Notes under the pieces: model-generated
Databases searched by the model: none
What the model saw: only the letters and a program-made list of their open reading frames with translations
Told to the model about the DNA's origin: nothing
Shown: piece after piece, positions 22,362 through 32,100 of the stretch
Layout: every line of letters starts with the position of its first letter
Numbering within the stretch: position 1 is the first letter of the stretch
Made by a program: the position numbers and the translations under genes
Assembly: GCA_017483945.1 (NCBI GenBank)
Contig: JAFUUE010000047.1
Coordinates: 1 to 40,072 of the forward strand
Direction: 5' to 3'
Source of the DNA: Paludibacteraceae bacterium
GTDB taxonomy: Bacteria; Bacteroidota; Bacteroidia; Bacteroidales; Paludibacteraceae
Length of the DNA: 40,072 nt

Positions 22362-24992
22362 TTAATACTTATTATTTGTTGCTTGTTGTCTATATTCGGT
22401 TGGTGTCTGGTTATATACTTTCTTGAAGCACTTGGCGAAGTACTTAGGCGAGTTGAATCCCACTTCATAGCATACATCAGCGACGGAGCGCGTGGAAGCG
22501 GGGTCTTGGAGAAGTTCGGCAGCTTTGCGCATACGTGCCCGCAGGATGAGTTCATTGGGTGTGAGTCCAGTACTGGTTTTGACAATACTGAACAGACGGG
22601 TACGTCCGATGCTGAGTTTTGTAACCAACATATCCACATTGAGCAGGTCGTCGGCCAGATTCTCATTGATACATGCGTAGATAGCGCCTATCATGTCTTC
22701 GTTGCGCAAGAGTTGCTGTTGTAAATTGTATTCTGCTTTCTGCATATAATGTTTTTTCATACGTTTTATTCCTACCGTGACGAGGATGGTCAAAACCAAC
22801 AGGTACAATAGTTGTGCCGGGAGGCTTAGATAGAACGGAGTTCGTTGCCTTATCACTATTTGGCGGGATGCTAAGAGCCGATTATCAGCCGCGGCACGTG
22901 CTTCGACTTGCAGCGCGTGCTTTCCTATCGGAAGGTCCCAGAGACGGATGGTGGATGAAGTAGGTGTCAGTTCCATCCAACGACCATTCCATGAGGACAA
23001 GGTGAACCGTAAGATCGGGCGGTCATAATAGTGGTCAGTACAGATGTCCATTTTCAGCATATCGTGCGCAGCTAATTCGATGATAGTATCTGCCGGTGTG
23101 GGTGCATCGTTTATCTGAATATTATCGAATACTATCTGTGGTGCGGATGCAGCCCTATGGAGTTCTTCGGGGTTAAAGAAGGTGATACCATCCATTCCTA
23201 CTAACATGACCATAGAATCCGTCAGACGTTCGGCTGCTCCGTTATAGAGCGATTTGAGAGGCAGTCCGTTAACACTTGTATGACGATGGACATAACCATC
23301 ATGGGTATGGTAGAGTTCCATACCGTCCGTTCCGACCACCATCATCTTGTCTTCCTGTAGTGCAAGCATGTTATGGATAAACCTACTTTTTATTTCTTGC
23401 ACCGGCTGCGGATTCCAATGGTAGATGGATGAGCAGTAAACACCATAGCCGGATGTGCCGATATATATCTTATCTGCGATTGCGCATACTCGTTCGGATA
23501 CCCGCGCAATAGGCGTTTGATAGATTTCCATTTTGCCTGTAGCTATCTCATAGCGGGCGACACCTTCTCCTACAATCCATAGACACCCATTGGCATCCAA
23601 GGTCATGTCACACACATGTGGAAGGAGTCGATTAAGGGTGGTGTCAAGCGGCACGAAGTGTTTAGTGGCGAGTGAGAAACGATATACGCCGTTGTATGAA
23701 CCACATAGCAAGTAGCCATCATAGGGGATGATACTACGCACTACCTGATTGAGATAGAAAGGCGCGTAGGTGAGTTGGTAATGCTCGAAGCGGTGAGTTT
23801 GTGTATCGAACGAGCAGAGGCCATGGAGGTGTAAACCGAGATATATCTTATTGTGCGCACGGTCATACCACGAGCACTTGATGTTGGTTGTCTTGGGTGT
23901 GACGTATTGTTGGATGGAGCGGTTGCGTGTGTTGTATAAGAGTAATCCGTCTCCTTCGGAACAGAGGTAGTACTGCTGCGCATCGATGGGGATGATACTA
24001 TTGATGATAGGAGTATAGCCACGCATTGAAGGGAGCGGTATGTAGGTATAGACATTCTTGTCAGGATTGAGATAATCTATACCACCAAAATATGTTCCGA
24101 TCCACAGGGTTCCTTCTCTATCGGGATAGATACGCCAGGCGCTCTTGTTGGTAAGTGAATGATGGGTATCTGTTCCTTCGATACACTGCGTCCTTCCTCC
24201 TTGTGCTCGGTACAGTCCTTGGGAAGTTCCTATCCAAAGGGCATCCCTGGTAAAGGCTATATCGCGTATGAACGATGCCGGACAGGCAAATGGTTGCCAT
24301 TTGCCATGATCCAAAGTGTGCAATCCTTCTTCCCATGTCCCTACCCATAAACGGCCGTCTGCATCTTCGCGGGCGAAGGATACGCAGCTGCGGAAGGTAT
24401 GCAAGGTATCCAGGTTTTGGGTTGAGAGGTCGAGCCTCTGTACTTTGCCTTTGGAGGTACTGATATAGAGTCGATCTTGACAGATGTCGAGATGGTTGAT
24501 AATGTCTGTATCGTCTGTGCCGATACGGGCGATGGTGTCAGCATGGGCATCGGCTATTGAATAGGCGATGATATACGGAGCGGACGCTATATAGAGAAGG
24601 TTGTTTTGGCAAACGAAAGTATGGATAGTATGCTGCCAGATAGGTTGGATGGTGTGCGTATGCAGGTCGTAGCAGTGGATAGTATTATCACCGATGAAGA
24701 CATGTCCGTTGCGGTCGCCGCATACAACGGTGACAACAGAGGAAGAGAGCGAGGTCGTATCCTCCTGCTGCATAATGATGCGTTGCAATCGCATGCCGTT
24801 ATAGCGCACTACGCCTTCCCGGGTAGCAAACCACATACAGCCGTTCTCATCTTGATAGATGTCATTGATGGTAGTCTGCCCCAACTCGGTGACATCACTC
24901 AGGTGGCGAATGACGAAATCCGGTATCTGAGCCTGTCCTACTATAGCGATTAGGAGAAGGGGAAATATTATATACCATTTACCATTTACCAT
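22362..24992 (-). CDS. membrane-spanning sensor-regulator: two-component-type beta-propeller fused to AraC HTH, no kinase
   Basis: 876 residues: signal peptide (about 1-21); a periplasmic region with two-component-regulator propeller repeats (INDIYQDENGCMWFATREGV, DREGTLWIGTYFGGI, LDANGCLWIVG); a Y_Y_Y-like domain (about 630-710); one transmembrane helix (about 720-741); a short cytoplasmic linker; then an AraC helix-turn-helix domain (about 768-870; KLSIGRTRLFSIVKTSTGLT, DVCYEVGFNSPKYFAKCFKK). Hybrid two-component regulators of Bacteroides have the same ends, but with histidine kinase, ATPase and receiver domains between them (about 1300-1400 residues). Those are absent here and the frame is intact. 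Inference: binds a glycosaminoglycan disaccharide outside and controls this operon directly. The last residues (ATNNKY) are encoded by repeat-like sequence. Confidence 0.87.
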   Translation of the reverse strand: MVNGKWYIIFPLLLIAIVGQAQIPDFVIRHLSDVTELGQTTINDIYQDENGCMWFATREGVVRYNGMRLQRIIMQQEDTTSLSSSVVTVVCGDRNGHVFIGDNTIHCYDLHTHTIQPIWQHTIHTFVCQNNLLYIASAPYIIAYSIADAHADTIARIGTDDTDIINHLDICQDRLYISTSKGKVQRLDLSTQNLDTLHTFRSCVSFAREDADGRLWVGTWEEGLHTLDHGKWQPFACPASFIRDIAFTRDALWIGTSQGLYRAQGGRTQCIEGTDTHHSLTNKSAWRIYPDREGTLWIGTYFGGIDYLNPDKNVYTYIPLPSMRGYTPIINSIIPIDAQQYYLCSEGDGLLLYNTRNRSIQQYVTPKTTNIKCSWYDRAHNKIYLGLHLHGLCSFDTQTHRFEHYQLTYAPFYLNQVVRSIIPYDGYLLCGSYNGVYRFSLATKHFVPLDTTLNRLLPHVCDMTLDANGCLWIVGEGVARYEIATGKMEIYQTPIARVSERVCAIADKIYIGTSGYGVYCSSIYHWNPQPVQEIKSRFIHNMLALQEDKMMVVGTDGMELYHTHDGYVHRHTSVNGLPLKSLYNGAAERLTDSMVMLVGMDGITFFNPEELHRAASAPQIVFDNIQINDAPTPADTIIELAAHDMLKMDICTDHYYDRPILRFTLSSWNGRWMELTPTSSTIRLWDLPIGKHALQVEARAAADNRLLASRQIVIRQRTPFYLSLPAQLLYLLVLTILVTVGIKRMKKHYMQKAEYNLQQQLLRNEDMIGAIYACINENLADDLLNVDMLVTKLSIGRTRLFSIVKTSTGLTPNELILRARMRKAAELLQDPASTRSVADVCYEVGFNSPKYFAKCFKKVYNQTPTEYRQQATNNKY
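22372..22385 (-). repeat. 7-bp repeat units at the 3' end of the regulator gene
   Basis: Plus-strand TTATTTG-TTGCTTG, continuing weakly into TTGTCTA. They encode the end of the regulator (ATNNK) in the minus-strand frame. Related to the units at 18261-18280 and 26215-26249. Confidence 0.45.
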
Positions 24993-25047
24993 TTTGAACC
25001 ATTTTGAACCATTTTAAACCATTTTGAACCATTTTGAACCATTTACC
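24977..25047 (-). repeat. five-unit 10-bp array flanked by 7-bp units, GH88-regulator junction
   Basis: On the plus strand ATTTACC x2 (24977-24990), ATTTTGAACC-type x5 (24991-25040; one unit has TAAACC), then ATTTACC again (25041-25047). On the coding strand the 10-bp unit reads GGTTCAAAAT, the first unit of the array after susD. The array fills the space from just after the GH88 stop (25054) to the start codon and first five codons of the regulator (start 24992), so its first residues MVNGK are repeat-encoded. Confidence 0.93.
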
Positions 25048-25053
25048 ATTTGG

Positions 25054-26232
25054 TCATTTGTTATTTTTGCGGCAGAGAGCTTCCAAGAGGTAGTAGTCCG
25101 CATAGTTGAGCGGTGCATCTATCTCATTGCCATGGGGGATAGAGCCGACACTATGCATAAGGATGAAGTTCCCATTTTCACCGGCTTTAGCCAGATAGGC
25201 ATCAGATGCAAGGGATTCGATGATATGGTCAGCCGTTTGCCTATACTCAGGTATCCAAGTGCTTAGTTCATATAAGGCAGAAGCCATGACGGCAGCAGCC
25301 GATGCATCACGATAGGCATTAGGTATGTCGGGGGCATTGTAGTCCCAGTAGGGCACAAGGTCGGCGGGCATATTGGGGTTATTGAAGATATAACCATAGA
25401 CATGGCGGCATTGGTCGAGGTATTTCTCATTGCCGGTGTAGCGATAGCAGAGTGCATATCCGTAGAGTGCCCATGCTTCTCCGCGTGACCAGCAACTGCT
25501 GTCTGAATATCCTTGCGCCGCACAACGTGAGCGGATACCTCCCTTAACCTTGTCATAGTCCACTACGTGACAGGTGGAATAGTCGGAACGGAAGTGGTAC
25601 TTCATCGTAGTGTCTGCATGGGAGATAGCGATGGTACGGAAGGTGGAATCTCCTGATAGCTCGGTGGCCTCGAAGAGTAGTTCGAGGTTGATCATATTAT
25701 CGATGATAGTGGGGCACATCCATCCGCGTGTACCTTGCCACCCACGGTCTTCATCCCATGACTGTAGCACACCGGATACAGGGCGGAAGCGGGTGCTTAG
25801 ACTCTGTGCAGCGGTGATGATGACATCGCGATAAGCAGGGTTATGCGTGATACGCCACGCCTGACCGAAACAGGACATAGTCATGAAGCCTACATCATGA
25901 TGCCATTTGATATGCTTGATACTATCCAGTTGTTCGGTGTACTCGAGACCTCGCCGGAGCCATGTACTGTCGCCTGTCAGGCGGTACATCTCCAGCAGCG
26001 TACCCGGGAAGAAACCGGAGCACCAGTCATCGAGGGGAATATAGACTACTTTGCCCTCATGAAAGGACTTGGGATTGATGAATGTACCGGTGGCATCAAT
26101 GGCCTGACACTGCGCGGAGAGTTGTTCACCGGCGCGAGCGATGATTTTCTCGCTGAGGTCTTGTTCCGGGGCGCATGCGACCAACAAAATCGGCAAGCAA
26201 AGAGCCAAGAGGGTTGATTTGTTATTTGTCAT
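25054..26232 (-). CDS. GH88 unsaturated glucuronyl hydrolase (lipoprotein)
   Basis: 392 residues with a lipobox (LLVAC, Cys20) and the (alpha/alpha)6 fold of family GH88: KWHHDVGF with Asp113, TIIDNMINL with Asp178, and SDSSCWSRGEAWALYG. The two aspartates correspond to the catalytic pair known from Bacillus UGL. Reaction: hydration and release of the 4,5-unsaturated uronic acid from the non-reducing end of disaccharides made by polysaccharide lyases. The lyase genes sit immediately upstream and the stop of the second overlaps this start (ATGA), so their products are the obvious substrates. The N-terminal residues MTNNKS are encoded by the 7-bp repeat array. Preference for sulfated or unsulfated disaccharides cannot be read from sequence. 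Confidence 0.93.
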   Translation of the reverse strand: MTNNKSTLLALCLPILLVACAPEQDLSEKIIARAGEQLSAQCQAIDATGTFINPKSFHEGKVVYIPLDDWCSGFFPGTLLEMYRLTGDSTWLRRGLEYTEQLDSIKHIKWHHDVGFMTMSCFGQAWRITHNPAYRDVIITAAQSLSTRFRPVSGVLQSWDEDRGWQGTRGWMCPTIIDNMINLELLFEATELSGDSTFRTIAISHADTTMKYHFRSDYSTCHVVDYDKVKGGIRSRCAAQGYSDSSCWSRGEAWALYGYALCYRYTGNEKYLDQCRHVYGYIFNNPNMPADLVPYWDYNAPDIPNAYRDASAAAVMASALYELSTWIPEYRQTADHIIESLASDAYLAKAGENGNFILMHSVGSIPHGNEIDAPLNYADYYLLEALCRKNNK

Positions 26233-26249
26233 TGGTTATTTGTTATTTG
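26215..26249 (-). repeat. 7-bp array straddling the overlapping stop and start of two genes
   Basis: Five 7-bp units on the plus strand: TGATTTG, TTATTTG, TCATTGG, TTATTTG, TTATTTG. The ATGA overlap of the PL8 stop and GH88 start lies in the middle, so the array encodes both the C-terminal ITNNQ of one protein and the N-terminal TNNK of the next, in different frames. Confidence 0.85.
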
Positions 26250-29114
26250 TGTTTTCAACAATAGGGTTTGTCCCATGCCGTGTTGGCAGGTCATTTCTAC
26301 AGGCGCATATCCGGGAATCGTGAAACGAACGACACTCGGCGCGGATGGATTCTCTTTCCAGTCGGTAGCATAGACAATCTGCTCGATGCGCTGTCCCTGC
26401 TCATCATAGCGTTCTTTATTACCTTCGTAAAGATGCAGGTCAGGGTCGGACATACGCACAAGGAGTCCGGAATCGGTGGGTTGCGTCATGATGAGGCATG
26501 GGCGGTTATTGTTCAGTACGCTGCCGGGTTCGAAGAGCACATAGCCTGTCATGTTGCTGAGGTTATCATGGACTATATGGGCGATACTATCCTGCTGCAG
26601 CACGGTGTAGGATGCGAACATCTGTTGTTCGGTCAGCGGAGTATCTGCGATGCTGATGGCATAGGTATAGGATGCATTGGTGGGTGCTATGCCATGGTTG
26701 ATGGCTAATAGTTCGAAGAAACCTTCCGTCGGTTCATCGGTCTCTTCATGCAGCGAGTGTTGCAGTCCGGCGGTATGAATGAGTGTCTGTCCCGGAGCGG
26801 GATAGTACCAAGCACCGAGACCGTCGGCATAAGGTGAACGGTGAAAGGCGGAAGATGAAAGGAGCGAATCACAGTGCACTTGGAAGAGGGTTGTGTGAGT
26901 TTCGGTTGTGGTTGCAGAGCGGATGTTAGATCCCAAGCAGATGATACGCTCATCAAAACAGAACACAGACTTGTGAGCATGAAGTGAACCGTCGTATTTA
27001 TCATGGCTATGCAGTTTCATTCCCCATATACCGTTTCCGTTTAAACTGAGCCCATTGCAGAACGCCTCATCAGACATGAGCATCTCCTCGTAGCCCGACA
27101 CATCACTCACATTTCGGATGTCTGCTCGCAACTGCGGGATAGGAAGGACGGTAGCTGTTGTGCCGGGGAAGTGGTTCCAGTCCCATCCATCTACTTGATA
27201 GCCGCCATAAGAAGATTTATGATTTGAAGACAAGATATGTATGTTACCATAATTGAGGTAGCGACCGTAGAGGTTACAGCCTTGATATGTCTCGGTATTC
27301 CAGATATAACGGCTATGTCCTTTGATAGCGACCATCTTATTGTTTCGCCGGTGTACCAACAGGCAGGAATACGGGAAGGCGCGGTTGCCTTGTGGTTCGG
27401 GTTCGGGAGCAACACCCATCTGAATGAATTGCCGTGTGTATGATGTTACTTTTCCGTTTATCAAGCGGAGGTAAGCCGCAGCCATCATGGTGTCAATAGC
27501 GCCACCAGCAGTGTCGGTGAGTGCCATCAGGGCATAGAGACGAGGCACTAATTGTCCTCTGCCATCCGGATGACGCCCACTGAGGGATACGGGCCAGTGA
27601 GTGAGTTGGCAGTAGAAACGCATCGCCATCATGGATTCGCGCAGATGGTTCAGGCTCTCTTCGGAAGGAATGAACTGTGTCTCACGTAGCAGGAACACGA
27701 GTGGCACGAGTCCGTTGAGTCCATCCTTGGCGTAGGCAGGATAATGATTGCAGTGGTGATAGATCGTGCCATCGGGTTTGAAGGTTCCAGCCAGCCCGGG
27801 TGCGTACATCAGTCCATTCTCCAACCAACGACGGAACGCTTGCATATACTGTTTTTTCGATGCTTCATCCGTCATTAACAGGATAGCCGTTAGGCGTGGC
27901 ATGCTATTCGTATTAAAAGCATCTATATCCACGCCTGCATATATGGGCGCGTGTTTGAGTTCGCTTAGACCGGAGAACCATGCCATTGATTGTTGCACGG
28001 CGGGCAATAAGCCTTCCTCATGTAGGACCTCGCGCATGAGGAAAGCGGAGGTGTACCAATCTTTCATTGAATAACCGCTATGGTGCAATGTTCCCATGCT
28101 ATGTCCTGCTTGGAAACCTTGATCCATCGCATGGTGCAAGAGCCGCAGGTACATCTGCTTCACTTCGGCTCTGTCGGTGGGATTCGGATAGCGATGATAG
28201 GCTACCGCCAAATCGCGGAGTAAGGTGTTCGTCGGACGGATACCCAGATGCTCCATCCAATAGCCATACGTATGATCATCCCAATAGGTATATAGTTCTC
28301 CAAAACGCTCAAAGAAGATGGGACGTCCTGCGGTTTCTGTCAGATGATATGCGTCAAACCGTTCTCTCAGTTGTGGCAGCGATTCTGTTTTAGAGGGCAG
28401 TAGGTAGGTATGCACTCGATTCGTGAGCAGTGCCATCTGTTGTAGGTCTTGCTGTGACAATCCCGGGATTGGTATATCCATCGTATCTATCCAGTCGCGA
28501 TAAAGTTGGAGCCACATATTCGTGTTTTTGGTATTGACGAAGGGGACTTGGGCATCAGCCTGATGATGACGGCAGTCGATGAGTGAAGACGGAATGAGGT
28601 GGTCTATGTACAATGTCCCCTTGCGTACGGAGGAAGGTGCTTTGAGTAGCAAGGCATCCATTCCTTCTTCGGGCAGTCCCTGCATATCGCGGTCAAAAGC
28701 GACCCATGCGGCTCGCCATCCTGTGAAGTTCAAGCACATCGCAAAACTGCAGCACTCCCTACCCCGTTTGAGGAACACTACTTGCAATGAGTCAGCGACA
28801 GGAGCAGGGTTGTATATCCAGAAGGAGAAGCTATAGAGACTATTATCGGTGTTGATCGTCTTGACACGTTCGTAGTCAATTGCTCCGGGTATGCGAATAG
28901 AGGCATTACGCCGATGCCACCGCCAGCATAAGGATTGCGTGCCATGTTTGTAATGCTCAGTGCTCACCGACAGACGGCTGCCGCAGCGTGCTTCAGCCGG
29001 AGCTGTACCCTGCTCAAAAGAGAGGATATGCGGGTTGGCAAACTCCCTATAGTCTGCTGCTAAGAGCGAAACGGAAACCATAAGGGACACTATGTACAGG
29101 ATGCACCGATTCAT
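26229..29114 (-). CDS. PL8 chondroitin/hyaluronan lyase (chondroitin ABC lyase type), copy 1
   Basis: 961 residues. Signal peptide (1-20), N-terminal jelly-roll (about 25-180; LSVSTEHYKHGTQSLCWRW is typical of chondroitin ABC lyase), alpha-toroid catalytic domain, then C-terminal beta-sandwiches. Aligning by eye with Proteus vulgaris ABC lyase I, the catalytic residues are kept: His454 (His501) and Tyr461 (Tyr508) in DGTIYHHCNHYPAY, Arg514 (Arg560) in LSGRHP, and Glu608 (Glu653) in WNTETY. Reaction: beta-elimination of chondroitin, dermatan or hyaluronan to unsaturated disaccharides. Start overlaps the stop of the second PL8 gene (ATGA). No lipobox and no sorting tail, so possibly periplasmic. 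Sulfation preference is unknown. Confidence 0.93.
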   Translation of the reverse strand: MNRCILYIVSLMVSVSLLAADYREFANPHILSFEQGTAPAEARCGSRLSVSTEHYKHGTQSLCWRWHRRNASIRIPGAIDYERVKTINTDNSLYSFSFWIYNPAPVADSLQVVFLKRGRECCSFAMCLNFTGWRAAWVAFDRDMQGLPEEGMDALLLKAPSSVRKGTLYIDHLIPSSLIDCRHHQADAQVPFVNTKNTNMWLQLYRDWIDTMDIPIPGLSQQDLQQMALLTNRVHTYLLPSKTESLPQLRERFDAYHLTETAGRPIFFERFGELYTYWDDHTYGYWMEHLGIRPTNTLLRDLAVAYHRYPNPTDRAEVKQMYLRLLHHAMDQGFQAGHSMGTLHHSGYSMKDWYTSAFLMREVLHEEGLLPAVQQSMAWFSGLSELKHAPIYAGVDIDAFNTNSMPRLTAILLMTDEASKKQYMQAFRRWLENGLMYAPGLAGTFKPDGTIYHHCNHYPAYAKDGLNGLVPLVFLLRETQFIPSEESLNHLRESMMAMRFYCQLTHWPVSLSGRHPDGRGQLVPRLYALMALTDTAGGAIDTMMAAAYLRLINGKVTSYTRQFIQMGVAPEPEPQGNRAFPYSCLLVHRRNNKMVAIKGHSRYIWNTETYQGCNLYGRYLNYGNIHILSSNHKSSYGGYQVDGWDWNHFPGTTATVLPIPQLRADIRNVSDVSGYEEMLMSDEAFCNGLSLNGNGIWGMKLHSHDKYDGSLHAHKSVFCFDERIICLGSNIRSATTTETHTTLFQVHCDSLLSSSAFHRSPYADGLGAWYYPAPGQTLIHTAGLQHSLHEETDEPTEGFFELLAINHGIAPTNASYTYAISIADTPLTEQQMFASYTVLQQDSIAHIVHDNLSNMTGYVLFEPGSVLNNNRPCLIMTQPTDSGLLVRMSDPDLHLYEGNKERYDEQGQRIEQIVYATDWKENPSAPSVVRFTIPGYAPVEMTCQHGMGQTLLLKTQITNNQ

Positions 29115-32100
29115 TTAACACATGTTCCAAGCAGCGTATATTCGTGATTATTCGTTCGGATGTGTATATGGCCTGCCACCAGTATCTTGTCTGCATTGCC
29201 GCTGGAGTTGGTATTCGTTATGCCGTGCGGTTTATCGCCATCTCCTGTGAGTCGCAGATATATCGGCATGCCGTTCTCAAAGTTCACTTCCAAGGTCGTC
29301 GTCTCATCCGCAGTGGTGATGCTGACTGCGGGGACGGGGTTGAGCTGTTGGAACGTTCCGTTCAGTACCAAAGTGGTATGGGTCGGTGAAGGATTCCATG
29401 TTTGTGCGGACTGCTTATCGGTAGGGTTGAGATTCGGATTGCACAACACAATAGTATGCACGCCCGTTTCGATATTGAGGGAATCTATCATCAAGTGCTG
29501 GTGGGATGTAGAACGAACGATACCCAGATTGATGTTGTCCACTCCGCGAAAGAACACATAACTCGTCACGTTCCCATATTGAATGGCATGGATTGCATTG
29601 GTGCATTGGAGGACTTGGTAGGGTTTGTGCTGCTCGGCAGACACTACCCAGGAAGCCATGGTGCTACTGTTTTGCGCCGGCACCACGACGAACTCATAGC
29701 GTTTGTTCTCAGGTTGGGAGCCATGGTTGATATACGCTTTTCCTGCTTGGAGGGAAGTGGTGGGGTTGGTAACATCTTCACCGGTATGCTTAGGTGTGGT
29801 CTGATTCTCATACGCCACCACTATCGGATCATTTCCGGCAGGTAGCCAATAGCCTGTTCCCGTGGAAGAGAGAAGCCAGTGCGGTTGGTTTTGTTCGAGG
29901 GTTTCGTGAGTGCCTAAGGACAACGCTACACCATCAACATAGGTATTGGCGAACTGACCGACTATGGTCTGGAAGAGGTTGGTGACTGTCAAGCGGTCAG
30001 CACTATAATCGCCGTAGGAGTCAATGCCCGAGCCGAGTGCCACTAAGATAGTATCACACACAAAGACGGACTTATGGAAGATGAGGTTTGTCGGGGTGAA
30101 GCATTGTGCCGTTCCCCATTTGTATGCTGCGTCAAAATCCGCCGCCCATACACCATAGCTACCAATGCCGGCAGCACCTGAGAAATTCTTTGTTTCGGTA
30201 TATTGGTCAAAACGCAGAGAGGTATTCTTCCCAGGCATCATCTCCTGCCAATTATTAAACTGCACGATGGTGGTACCGGGCATGGTGTTCCAATCCCACC
30301 CTCCTCCGGTCTGGTTGGTAGGATAGCCGCTGGAGGCGAGACCGGTTCCCCGGTAGGTTATCTCCAGCGCACCATAGCTTTGGTAGATGCCAAATCGGTT
30401 AACGTTGGGGTATATCTCTGCTCCCCAAAAGAGTGTGGTCGGCGCATGCATGGTGGCCACCCAGTTGCCATGTCGATAAACGCCGATAGGACTCCAGTTA
30501 AATGCATGGAACCCTTCTTGCGAGTTGACAGCGCCTTCATAGGTCTGCGATTGATAGAAATAGTTATAAGCTCCTTTGAGTGCCTGCTGTTCGTCGGGAT
30601 AGTTAACACCGGATTCGATGAGTTTGGTCCAATAACTCTTCGCATATTGCACTGTTTGTCCGCTGCTGAAGGGATTACGTCCGCTGAGAGTGAGAGAATA
30701 ATGGCGCGCATCGGTTGTGCTCGGCGTAGCCATATTGTATATAGCTATGACAGCCTTACCAAAGCGTGCGTATCCTTCTTTGCTTATTTGGAACGGGGTA
30801 CTACGTACGTCATAGATAGCATCCGTTAGGGACTTATAAGCATACATGTAGTTATTGTAATGGTTATGATGGTGGAATCCTGTGCCGTCGGGTTTGAGCA
30901 TATCGTACCCGCCCTCGGTATAGGCTGTGTTACGGTCCAGGAAGCGTTGAAGTGCTTTGAGTTCGCGCACCGCCTCGGGCGCAGACGGATGAGCTGCAGC
31001 AAAGACTTTGATGTAGGGTAAGAAAATATAGACCACATCGGATACTATGCTTTTCTGCCATATTCCGTCGGGATAATAGAGAGTGTAGTATTGGCATAGC
31101 CATTTGCCGAGTTTGATAACTTCGAATGCCTGCTCATCGTTACAAGCAGGAAGGATGCATATAAGGCGGTCGAGTATGTTTCTGGGAGTTGTATATGCAT
31201 TACTCGGATAAAAGAGCGGACACCCTTCGGCCAGTCCCTGATCAAGCAGATGATCCAGATAGAGGTCAAAATACTCCGTATAGGTGGCGTCTCCGTTCGC
31301 TTTGCCACCTGCGAGTGCCACCAGCCTATCCAATATCGGTTTTAGGGTAGTCTCCTTCAATCCTGAAGGCGAAGTGTTGATTACCGTACCGCATACCGTA
31401 CCATCGCTATTACGGGTTATGGTCATGTTATTATCTATCCACGTCTTAGCGGTAGAGGCTTGCACAGGGTTATAGGTAGGAGAAGTTGACACGCGCCCGC
31501 GTATTATATTAAGGGCATGGAGTTCCGCAGCCGATGGAGTAGTAATCGCTATATCCGGTTGATTGCTATACAGGTTCAGAGGTTCGGTGTTCACTTTAAA
31601 ATACGCAGCATCCAGTAACCATATCGAGCCGGGAACGCGTGTATCATCGTTGGCTGCATTGAGTTGTACCGCATCTATGTATAGTTGCCGGGGACCGGAT
31701 GAGGCGGGATGCAGATGCAGTCTCATGGACGTCATAGTGAAGCCTGCTGTAGATGCATACTCGCTATAGGAGCGGTTTATCTCGCGCCATCCCCGGAAGT
31801 TGCACAAGAGAGTGGCGGTACGTTTGACGCTATTCCCTGCAAGCATCTCAATAACGAGTGTATCCATGGTAATACGCGGGCAATAGAGTTGCATGACGAG
31901 TGCATTGGAGGTTGTGATATTGATGCTACTGAAGCCTGCCATAGCCAGATGAGCCGAACCAGACACATTCCATTGCAGGGACTGCTGTCCTTGTTTGTAA
32001 TGCTCGGTGCTGAGGGATAACGTACCCGCATCGGCAGTGATACCGGCAGGAACTGTAGTCTCTTCAAACGTATATGTATAGGCGGCTTGTGCCATAATTG

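Noticed and set aside
22362..24992. Full hybrid two-component sensor kinase
   Set aside because: The propeller and AraC ends suggest it, but no H-box, ATP-binding or receiver motifs occur between the membrane helix and the HTH domain.
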